From Streptomyces sp. NBC_01241 (GTDB lineage Bacteria; Actinomycetota; Actinomycetes; Streptomycetales; Streptomycetaceae): a stretch of 64,000 nucleotides of DNA. A program made the position numbers and the translations under genes. The notes below the pieces were generated by a model that was not told where the DNA came from, did no database searches, and saw nothing but the letters and a program-made list of their open reading frames with translations. Shown here in pieces: positions 55,747 to 64,000 of this stretch. Positions within the stretch are counted from its first letter, which is position 1. Every line of letters starts with the position of its first letter. The DNA is taken from assembly GCF_041435435.1 (NCBI RefSeq), contig NZ_CP108494.1, forward strand, positions 1,763,501 through 1,827,500. The letters run 5' to 3'.

Positions 55747-55789
55747 GCGGGAAACGCTACAGCGAAGGGCTGCGGTACCGTCGATCACG

Positions 55790-56137
55790 ATGGCGACCAT
55801 GGCGGAGTGCCGCAGCGCACTCGACAAACTTTCCGGCAACCTCGCGGGGGCCGACGGCGACGTGCGCAGCGCGGCCGCCCTCGACCGCTCCCTGAGCTGC
55901 CACATCAGGGATCTCGACGTCACCTTCACCGGCCGGCTGGCCGATGGCCGGATCCAGGTCCTGGACACGGTCGAGGGCCCGCCCCGGGAGAAGGCGGAGA
56001 TCCGGCTCGCGATGACCGGCGACGACCTGGTGGCGATGGTGAACGGCGGGCTGAACTTCGCCAAGGCGTGGGGTTCGGGCCGGGTCCGGCTGGAGGCCGG
56101 CTTCCGCGATCTGCTGAGACTCAGGTCGCTGCTGTAG
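55790..56137 (+). CDS. SCP2 sterol-carrier-like domain protein
   Basis: A 115-residue single-domain protein. The pattern LSCHIRDLDVTFTGRLADGR, IRLAMTGDDLVAMVNGGLNF and KAWGSGRVRLEAGFRDLLRL fits the SCP2 fold that binds lipids. Substrate unknown. ATG 55790 is chosen because it begins the domain. Confidence 0.8.
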   Translation: MATMAECRSALDKLSGNLAGADGDVRSAAALDRSLSCHIRDLDVTFTGRLADGRIQVLDTVEGPPREKAEIRLAMTGDDLVAMVNGGLNFAKAWGSGRVRLEAGFRDLLRLRSLL

Positions 56138-56185
56138 CCGCGGGACGGGCCGTTTCCCGGGAGCCGCCCCGGGCGGTCGGGCCGG

Positions 56186-57034
56186 TCAGCCCCTGGCCGA
56201 CGCCGACGCCCCGGCGGACGCCCTGCCCTGCACGGCCACCCCGCCGCTCCGCGGCTTGCGCGCGGCCGGCACCACCAACGGCGTCCCCGTCTCCGGATCG
56301 TCGATGACCTGGCAGCGCAGCCCGAAGACCCGCTCCACCAGCTCCGCGGTGACGACCTCGCCCGGCGCCCCCTGAGCAATCACCTCGCCCTCCCGCATCG
56401 CGATGAGGTGCGTGGCGTATCGCGCGGCGTGATTCAGATCGTGCAGAACGGCCACGAGGGTGCGCCCCTGTGTCTCGTGCAGCTCCGCACAGAGATCGAG
56501 GACGTCGATCTGGTGCTGGATGTCGAGGTACGTCGTCGGCTCGTCGAGCAGCAGCAGCGGCGTCTGCTGGGCGAGCGCCATGGCGATCCAGACCCGCTGC
56601 CGCTGCCCGCCGGACAATTCGTCGACATAGCGATCGGCAAGCGCGCCGACTCCGGTCGCCGTCATCGATTCCTCGACAATGCGCTCGTCGTCCGGTGACC
56701 ACTGACGCAGCAGCCCCTGGTGCGGGTACCGGCCGCGCCCGACGAGGTCGGCCACCGTGATGCCGTCCGGTGCGATGGAGGACTGCGGCAGCAGCCCCAG
56801 CGTCCTGGCGACCTGCTTCGCCGGCATCCCATGGATCGTCCGCCCGTCCAGGAGCACCCGCCCGCCGGTCGGCTTCAGCATTCGCGAGAGCGCGCGCAAC
56901 AGGGTCGACTTGCCACAGGCGTTGGGGCCGACGATCACCGTGAACGAGTTGTCGGGTATCTCGACCGAGAGGTTCTCCGCGATGACCCGCCGGTCGTAGC
57001 CGAGGGTCACCGAGTCCGCGGTGAGGCGCTGCAT
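56186..57034 (-). CDS. Iron-siderophore ABC transporter ATP-binding protein (FepC type)
   Basis: A 282-residue ABC ATPase. It has Walker A VGPNACGKSTLLRALSR, Q-loop LLPQSSIAPDGITV, signature DELSGGQRQRVWIAMALAQQ, Walker B LLLLDEPTTYLD and H-loop VAVLHDLNHAARY. The HYPHQGLLRQW-like YPHQGLLRQWSP segment is typical of the FecE/FepC branch. No permease or binding protein is adjacent, so it serves partners encoded elsewhere. ATG 57034 has GGGAG seven bases upstream; an iron box lies 75 bp before it. Confidence 0.92.
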   Translation of the reverse strand: MQRLTADSVTLGYDRRVIAENLSVEIPDNSFTVIVGPNACGKSTLLRALSRMLKPTGGRVLLDGRTIHGMPAKQVARTLGLLPQSSIAPDGITVADLVGRGRYPHQGLLRQWSPDDERIVEESMTATGVGALADRYVDELSGGQRQRVWIAMALAQQTPLLLLDEPTTYLDIQHQIDVLDLCAELHETQGRTLVAVLHDLNHAARYATHLIAMREGEVIAQGAPGEVVTAELVERVFGLRCQVIDDPETGTPLVVPAARKPRSGGVAVQGRASAGASASARG

Positions 57035-57108
57035 GGTCGTACTCCCGGAGTCGGCGGTGATCGGGTGCGAGGGCCATCCGGACGGCGACACACCACACAG
57101 GGGCAAAG

Positions 57109-57127
57109 TTAGGTTAGCCTACCCTCC
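57109..57127. promoter_or_regulatory. DtxR/DmdR-type iron box
   Basis: TTAGGTTAGCCTACCCTCC matches the DtxR-family 19-bp consensus (TTAGGTTAGGCTAACCTAA) at 14 positions. It is placed to repress the downstream ABC ATPase gene (minus strand) when iron is plentiful; Streptomyces uses DmdR1 for this. Confidence 0.8.
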
Positions 57128-57175
57128 CTATGAACTCGCTCGCCTCTGCGCTCGATTCGCCGGGAGCCGTCCGCC

Positions 57176-58204
57176 CTACAGCCCCAGCCTGGCGATCGCC
57201 TTCCCACTGTCCAGCCCGCACGAGCCGTCTTCGGCGTAGGACCACGCCGCCCCGCAGAGCGCCCGCAGCCCGTCGAGCACGTCCCCGTCCCCCTCCAGCA
57301 CCAGATCGTCGCCGCGCACCGCCGCCGTCCAGCCGCCGCAGCCGAATGCATCGCCCGTACGCGTCACTTCGGGCTGCCCGGTCAGCAGCCCCCGCAGGTC
57401 GGCGTCCACATACGTCGGCCGGTGCTTCGGCTCGGCGGCCACCAACTGCGCGGCGCCCGTCACCCCGGTGAGCACCAGCAGGGAATCCACACCGCCGTTG
57501 AACGCCCCTTCGATGTCCGTGTCCAGCCGGTCCCCGACCACCAGCGGGCGTTCGGCCCCGGTCCGCAGCACCGTCTCCCGGTGCATCGGCGGCAATGGCT
57601 TCCCGGCGACCTGTGGCTCGGCCCCCGTCGCGATCCGTACGACCTCCACCGCCGCGCCGTTCCCCGGCGCGATCCCCCGGGCGCTCGGAATCGTCAGATC
57701 CGTGTTGGACGCGAACCACGGCACCCCGCGCGCGATCGCGTACGCCGCCTCGGCGAACCGCCCCCACGCCATGTCGGGCCCGCCGTACCCCTGCGCCACC
57801 GCGACCGGCTCGTCGTCCGCCGATTCCACCGGCACCAGCCCGCGCTCCCGCAACGCGACGCGCAGCCCCTCGCCACCCACCACCAGGACCCGCGCCCCGG
57901 CGGGCAGTTGATCGGCGATCAACCGGGCGACCGCCTGTGCCGAGGTGATCACATCGGCGGACTCAGCCGGAACCCCGAGTTCGGTCAGATGCTCGGCCAC
58001 CGCGGCCGGGGTCCGCAGGGCATTGTTGGTCACATACGCGAGGTGCATCCCGCCGTCCCGCGCCGCTCCCAGCGAGTCGACGGCGTGGACGATCGCGTGG
58101 CCGCCCGCGTACACCACCCCGTCGAGATCGAGCAGCGCCGTGTCGTACGCCTCGTTCAACGCGATGCTGCTGCCGGCCGGCCTGGTCCTGCTCGCCTGAC
58201 TCAT
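57176..58204 (-). CDS. HAD-superfamily hydrolase, subfamily IIA (NagD-like)
   Basis: A 342-residue phosphatase. Motif I LLDLDGVVYAGG, motif II YVTNNALRTP, motif III AGKPLPPMH and motif IV VVGDRLDTDIEGA are in place, with the IIA cap in the middle (QGYGGPDMAWGRFAEAAYAI). The C-terminal 70 residues are specific to actinobacterial members. Candidate substrates are glycerol phosphate, p-nitrophenyl phosphate or nucleotides; not decided. Confidence 0.9.
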   Translation of the reverse strand: MSQASRTRPAGSSIALNEAYDTALLDLDGVVYAGGHAIVHAVDSLGAARDGGMHLAYVTNNALRTPAAVAEHLTELGVPAESADVITSAQAVARLIADQLPAGARVLVVGGEGLRVALRERGLVPVESADDEPVAVAQGYGGPDMAWGRFAEAAYAIARGVPWFASNTDLTIPSARGIAPGNGAAVEVVRIATGAEPQVAGKPLPPMHRETVLRTGAERPLVVGDRLDTDIEGAFNGGVDSLLVLTGVTGAAQLVAAEPKHRPTYVDADLRGLLTGQPEVTRTGDAFGCGGWTAAVRGDDLVLEGDGDVLDGLRALCGAAWSYAEDGSCGLDSGKAIARLGL

Positions 58205-58275
58205 TCTTTGCGCTCCTCATTCCATGCTTCTGTCCAGATCATCGCGCATCGCGGCCGCACACATACGATGCAGAA

Positions 58276-59553
58276 ATGAAGACATCAGGTCCGGCCGGCC
58301 AGGGACTGCGACTCATCCCGTTCCGCGGGCTGCGATACGTCCCCGAGCGGGTCGGCAGTCTCGCAGCGGTGACCTCACCGCCGTACGACGTCGTCGTGCG
58401 CCCCGACGGGCTGCACCACCTGGAGTCGGCGGACCCGCACAACATCGTCCGGCTGATCCTGCCGCAGGCCGACACGGCCGCGGCCCGCCACAATCAGGCC
58501 GCCGAGACCCTGAACCGCTGGCTGGCCGAGGGCATACTCGCTCCTGATCCCGAGCCCGCCCTGTACGTCTACGAACAGCGCAACGACGAGATCCTGCAAC
58601 GCGGCATCGTCGGGGCGCTGGCGCTCTCCGCCCCCGCCGACGGCATCGTGCTGCCGCACGAGGACGTGATGGCCCATGTGGTCGAGGACCGGGCCGACCT
58701 GATGCGCACCACCGCCGCCCACCTCGAACCACTGCTGCTCACGTACCGCAACAACGGCGACGGCTCGGGCGCGACCGCCGTCATCGAGCGGACCATCGAG
58801 CGACCACCGCTGCTCGCCACCACCACCGAGGACGGTTACAGCCACCGGCTCTGGGCGGTCACCGACGCGGCCGACCGGGCCGAGATCGAGACCGACCTCG
58901 CCCACCACCAGGCCCTGATCGCCGACGGCCATCACCGCTGGGCCACCTATCTCCGCCTCCAGCAGGAGCACACCGCGCCCGGCCCCTGGGACTTCGGCCT
59001 GGTCCTCCTCGTCGACACGGCCCGCTACCCGCTCCGGGTCCGCGCCATCCACCGGCTGCTGCACCGCCTCCCGGTCGCCGACGCCCTCACCGCGCTGAAT
59101 GGCCTCTTCCGCATCCGCGACGTCGAAGGCCCCCTCCCCAAGGCCCTGGACGCACTCGCCGAGGCGGCCACCGAAGGCAACGCGTTCCTGCTCGCGGGCG
59201 ACGGCGGCTTCCATCTCGTCGACCGCCCCGACACCGGCCTTCTGCACCGTACGATTCCGGCCGACCGCCCGACCGCCTGGCAGACCCTCGACGCGACGGT
59301 CCTGCACGCAGCTCTGCTCGACCACGTCTGGCAGATCCCCGACGCCCCGGAACACATCGCGTACATCCACGACACCGCGGCAGCCGTCGAACAGGCCGAA
59401 CGTCACAACGCCACGGCGGTCCTGATGCATCCGGTACGCGAGGAGGTCGTCCGGGACCTCGCGCGACAGGGCGTCACCATGCCCCGCAAGTCGACCTCCT
59501 TCGGCCCCAAGCCGGCCACCGGCCTGGTCCTGCGAAGCCTCACTCTCGATTGA
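58276..59553 (+). CDS. DUF1015 family protein
   Basis: A 425-residue protein with the DUF1015 opening RLIPFRGLRYVPERVG, SLAAVTSPPYDVV and the block LIADGHHRWATYLRLQ, followed by VLLVDTARYPLRVRAIHR. Its role is unknown; relatives occur near serine-pathway or HAD genes. It is divergent from the HAD gene over 71 bp. Confidence 0.88.
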   Translation: MKTSGPAGQGLRLIPFRGLRYVPERVGSLAAVTSPPYDVVVRPDGLHHLESADPHNIVRLILPQADTAAARHNQAAETLNRWLAEGILAPDPEPALYVYEQRNDEILQRGIVGALALSAPADGIVLPHEDVMAHVVEDRADLMRTTAAHLEPLLLTYRNNGDGSGATAVIERTIERPPLLATTTEDGYSHRLWAVTDAADRAEIETDLAHHQALIADGHHRWATYLRLQQEHTAPGPWDFGLVLLVDTARYPLRVRAIHRLLHRLPVADALTALNGLFRIRDVEGPLPKALDALAEAATEGNAFLLAGDGGFHLVDRPDTGLLHRTIPADRPTAWQTLDATVLHAALLDHVWQIPDAPEHIAYIHDTAAAVEQAERHNATAVLMHPVREEVVRDLARQGVTMPRKSTSFGPKPATGLVLRSLTLD

Positions 59554-59611
59554 CGCACGCGGCAACAAAAAGGGCGGCACCCCTCCAGGGGGTGCCGCCC
59601 TCTCTCACGCC

Positions 59612-61693
59612 TTACGCCTCGGACGTGCCGTCCTCGTCAGTGGCCTCGTCCTTGTCGTCGTCCGCGACGCCGTTCTCGTCCCTGTCCTCGTCCTCGTCGT
59701 CACCGAGGGCATCGACGAACTCGACACCGTCCAGTTCGGCGAGCCGGTCCGAGGCATCGGTGGAGCCGTCCTTGTCGGCCTCCAGCGCCTTCCCGAACCA
59801 CTCACGCGCCTCGTCCTCGCGCCCCGCTGCCAGCAGCGCGTCCGCGTACGCGTAGCGCAGTCGCGGCGTCCATGGGTGCACGGCGCTCGAGGCGAGCTCG
59901 GGGCTCTGCAGCGTGACGATGGCGGCATCGATCTGTCCCATGTCCCTGCGGGCGCCCGCGGCCACGAGACGCATCTCGACCTGACCGGCCTTGTCCAGCT
60001 TCTGCACCTCGGGCTCGCCGGCCATGGCCATCGCCCGCTCGGGCCGCCCGAGTCCACGCTCACAGTCCGCCATGACGGGCCACAGCTCTACGGAACCGGT
60101 CATCCGCTTGGCCGCCCGGAACTCCGCCAGAGCCTCGGAGTACTTCTGCGTCGCGTACGCGGCGAACCCGGCCGCCTCACGCACCGCAGCGACCCGCGAG
60201 GCCAGCCGCAAGGCGATCCGCGAGTACGCGTAAGCCTGCTCGGGGTCCTCGTCGATCAGCCGGGCCACCATGACGAGGTTCCTGGCAACGTCCTCGGCAA
60301 GCGTCTTCGGCAGGCTCATCAGCTCCTGCCGCACGTCCTTGTCGATCTCGTCACCGGTGACGTCGTCAGGAATCGGAAGCCGCTTGATGGGCTCGCGGTC
60401 CCGGTCGTCCCGCCGCTCGTACCCACCCCGGTCGTCTCGCCCGCGGTAACCGTCCCGGCCGCCACGGTCATCGCGCTGTCCGCGATATCCCCCGCCACGA
60501 CTGTCGTCCCGACGGAACCCGCCACCACCGGTGGGCCGGCTGTCGTCGTCCCGACGCGGCCCACGCGGCCGGTCGTCCCGCCGATCGAACCCACCAGGGC
60601 GCCCGCCCCGGTCGTCGTCCCGACGCGGCCCACGGTCACGGTCGCGGTCATCGCGACGGAACCCACCACCGGAACCACCGCCACGGTTGTCGTCCCGACG
60701 GAACCCACCGGGACGGTCATCCCGCCGATCGTCCCGACGGAACCCACCACCGGAACCACCACCGCGACTGTCATCACGACGCGGCCCACGGTCACGGTCA
60801 CGGTCGTCCCGACGGAACCCACCACCACCGGTGGGCCGGCTGTCGTCGTCCCGACGCGGCCCACGCGGCCGGTCGTCCCGCCGCTCGAACCCACCAGGGC
60901 GCCCGCCCCGGTCGTCGTCCCGACGCGGCCCACGGTCACGGTCGCGGTCATCGCGACGGAACCCACCACCGGAACCACCGCCACGGTTGTCGTCCCGACG
61001 GAACCCACCGGGCCGGTCATCCCGCCGATCGTCCCGACGGAACCCACCACCGGAACCACCACCGCGACTGTCATCACGACGCGGCCCACGGTCACGGTCA
61101 CGATCACGGTCGTCCCGACGGAACCCGCCACCACCGGTGGGCCGGCTGTCGTCGTCCCGACGCGGTCCGCGCGGCCGGTCGTCCCGCCGCTCGAACCCAC
61201 CAGGGCGCCCGCCCCGGTCGTCGTCCCGACGCGGCCCACGGTCGCGGTCATCGCGACGGAACCCACCACCGGAACCACCACCGCGGCTGTCGTCCCGACG
61301 GAACCCACCGGGACGGTCATCCCGCCGCTCGAACCCACCAGGGCGCCCGCCCCGGTCGTCGTCCCGACGCGGCCCACGGTCACGGTCGCGGTCATCGCGA
61401 CGGAACCCACCACCGGAACCACCACCGCGGTTGTCGTCCCGACGGAAGCCACCACCGGAACCACCACCGCGACTGTCATCACGACGCGGCCCACGGTCAC
61501 GATCACGGTCGTCCCGACGGAACCCGCCACCACCGGTGGGCCGGCTGTCGTCGCGCCGGGAGCCACCGCGGTCGTTGTCCCGGCGCGGTCCGCCGGAGCG
61601 GTCGTCACGACGGCCGCTGAAGCCGCCTCGGTCACCACCGTCCCGGCGACGCGGCTCGCGCTCCGAACGATCGTCGGGAGAGTTGGTGGACAT
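59612..61693 (-). CDS. TPR-like protein with long Arg/Asp/Gly repeat tail
   Basis: A 693-residue protein. Residues 1-440 are disordered and built from recurring pieces such as FRRDDRDRDRGPRRDD, DRGGRPGGFERRDDRPRG and PRRDDDSRPTGGGG; the DNA behind it repeats at 300, 306 and about 399 bp. Residues 440-650 form a helical TPR-like domain (LIDEDPEQAYAYSRIALRLA, AAYATQKYSEALAEFRAAKR). The C-terminus is a strongly acidic tail. An RGG-like basic region and acidic end suggest an RNA- or ribosome-associated, possibly condensate-forming role (inference). ATG 61693 has AAGGAG eight bases upstream. It lies just downstream of the rRNA operon on the same strand. Confidence 0.85.
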   Translation of the reverse strand: MSTNSPDDRSEREPRRRDGGDRGGFSGRRDDRSGGPRRDNDRGGSRRDDSRPTGGGGFRRDDRDRDRGPRRDDSRGGGSGGGFRRDDNRGGGSGGGFRRDDRDRDRGPRRDDDRGGRPGGFERRDDRPGGFRRDDSRGGGSGGGFRRDDRDRGPRRDDDRGGRPGGFERRDDRPRGPRRDDDSRPTGGGGFRRDDRDRDRDRGPRRDDSRGGGSGGGFRRDDRRDDRPGGFRRDDNRGGGSGGGFRRDDRDRDRGPRRDDDRGGRPGGFERRDDRPRGPRRDDDSRPTGGGGFRRDDRDRDRGPRRDDSRGGGSGGGFRRDDRRDDRPGGFRRDDNRGGGSGGGFRRDDRDRDRGPRRDDDRGGRPGGFDRRDDRPRGPRRDDDSRPTGGGGFRRDDSRGGGYRGQRDDRGGRDGYRGRDDRGGYERRDDRDREPIKRLPIPDDVTGDEIDKDVRQELMSLPKTLAEDVARNLVMVARLIDEDPEQAYAYSRIALRLASRVAAVREAAGFAAYATQKYSEALAEFRAAKRMTGSVELWPVMADCERGLGRPERAMAMAGEPEVQKLDKAGQVEMRLVAAGARRDMGQIDAAIVTLQSPELASSAVHPWTPRLRYAYADALLAAGREDEAREWFGKALEADKDGSTDASDRLAELDGVEFVDALGDDEDEDRDENGVADDDKDEATDEDGTSEA
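60490..61660. repeat. Imperfect tandem repeats of about 300 bp inside the TPR gene
   Basis: The landmark GTGGGCCGGCTGTCGTCG recurs at 60531, 60831, 61137 and 61536, giving periods of 300, 306 and 399 bp, with shorter nested units. The copies are almost identical, as expected from recent duplication. Confidence 0.9.
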
Positions 61694-61760
61694 CGGCGTG
61701 ACTCCTTCATCGGGTACTACAAGACATTCTTACGCAGTCGGACACCCGACGCGCTACGAC

Positions 61761-61812
61761 AAAACAAAAGGACCCCTGGCCCCAGCATGAACGCTGGGAC
61801 CAAGGGTCCTTG
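61761..61812 (-). terminator. rRNA operon terminator
   Basis: On the minus strand an 18-bp imperfect stem (61769-61786 with 61793-61810) is followed by TTTTGTTTTG, eight bases after the 5S end. Confidence 0.85.
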
Positions 61813-61819
61813 AAAGATT

Positions 61820-61938
61820 GTTCGGCGGCGTCCTACTCTCCCACAGGGTCCCCCCTGCAGTACCATCGGCGCTGAAAGGCTTAGCTTCCGGGTTCGGAAT
61901 GTAACCGGGCGTTTCCCTAACGCAATGACCACCGAAAC
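61820..61938 (-). rRNA. rrf: 5S ribosomal RNA
   Basis: 119 nt reading from GTTTCGGTGGTCATTGCG to the 3' GGACGCCGCCGAAC, with the conserved loop CCCGGTTACATTCCGAACC. Complete, on the minus strand behind 23S. Confidence 0.95.
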
Positions 61939-62070
61939 CCTATCGGGCCACCCCGCAGAGCGGGATATCGGCACTTAGCGAACAAGCACACTTTTCAATT
62001 AAGTAGTGAAGTTGTTCAACCGGTGCGACTGTTCGCAACCCGGGAACAACACAGTGGACGCGAGCAACTG
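61939..62070 (-). other. 23S-5S intergenic spacer
   Basis: 132 bp of AT-richer spacer with processing-stem-like complementarity near both ends; no tRNA is present. Confidence 0.7.

Positions 62071-64000
<1,930 letters not shown>

Noticed and set aside
59876..61813. Thr/Pro/Val-rich 645-codon plus-strand frame opposite the repeat protein, and a Val/Gly/Thr-rich minus-strand alternative frame
   Set aside because: The short-period repeats keep several frames open. The minus-strand frame with ribosome site and TPR-like domain is the real one.

Overview
The window is a stretch of high-GC actinobacterial chromosome, almost certainly Streptomyces. The third codon position is strongly GC-biased, GTG and even TTG starts are frequent, and many genes overlap by 4 nt. 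The central block follows a gene order that I recall (not searched) from other Streptomyces core chromosomes: sepF-like, der, plsC, cmk, tyrA, aroH, rluB, scpB, scpA, parA, ald, pyrG, recN, ppnK, tlyA. The right edge is an rRNA operon (5S plus the 3' two thirds of 23S, both on the minus strand).

Layout. (1) 1-1.5 kb: a partial possible gene and an alpha/beta hydrolase. (2) 1.5-9.5 kb, minus strand: a complete FxSxx-COOH peptide-modification cluster, fxsA (precursor ending F-N-S-A-L), fxsB (radical SAM/SPASM maturase), fxsC (TIR-like) and fxsT (ParA-like ATPase, TIR-like, NB-ARC, TPR). (3) 9.7-11.2 kb: a SLATT 2TM protein and a SLOG protein, convergent, a pair of types known from nucleotide-signalling conflict systems. 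(4) 11.4-13.4 kb: a streptogrisin-B-like secreted protease and a decayed region with DUF1684 and DUF5685 remnants. (5) 13.7-24.6 kb: sepF-like, glutaryl-CoA dehydrogenase, DHA2 exporter, PAP2 phosphatase, I78 inhibitor, WYL regulator, a glycosyltransferase with an 8-bp tandem repeat in its leader, and conserved unknowns. (6) 24.6-29.8 kb: der, plsC, cmk, tyrA, aroH and a YidB-family gene. (7) 29.9-34.4 kb: an RlaP-type nucleotidyltransferase and a four-gene NAD salvage operon (pnuC, nadR-like, NrtR-like Nudix, ADP-ribosylglycohydrolase) headed by a perfect 17-bp palindrome. (8) 34.4-45.4 kb: rluB, scpB, scpA, an RHH-like gene, parA, ald, a STAND/TPR ATPase, a Nudix hydrolase and pyrG. (9) 45.8-61.7 kb: GH15 enzyme, PucR regulator, glycosyltransferase, MraY-like protein, recN, ppnK, tlyA, small unknowns, an iron-box-controlled ABC ATPase, HAD hydrolase, DUF1015 protein and a long Arg/Asp/Gly-repeat TPR protein. 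(10) 61.7-64 kb: rRNA.

How parts work together. The fxs genes should make and handle a cyclophane-containing ribosomal peptide. The fused C-terminal HExxH-type domain of FxsB appears to have lost its metal-binding motif. The NAD operon couples import of a nicotinamide riboside-type precursor (PnuC), its adenylylation and phosphorylation (NadR-like), a repressor (NrtR-like) and recycling of ADP-ribose groups. scpA/scpB with the ParA-family gene form a chromosome-organisation block. Many convergent gene pairs are separated by long perfect hairpins that I read as bidirectional terminators. All functional calls come from reading motifs; no database search was possible.
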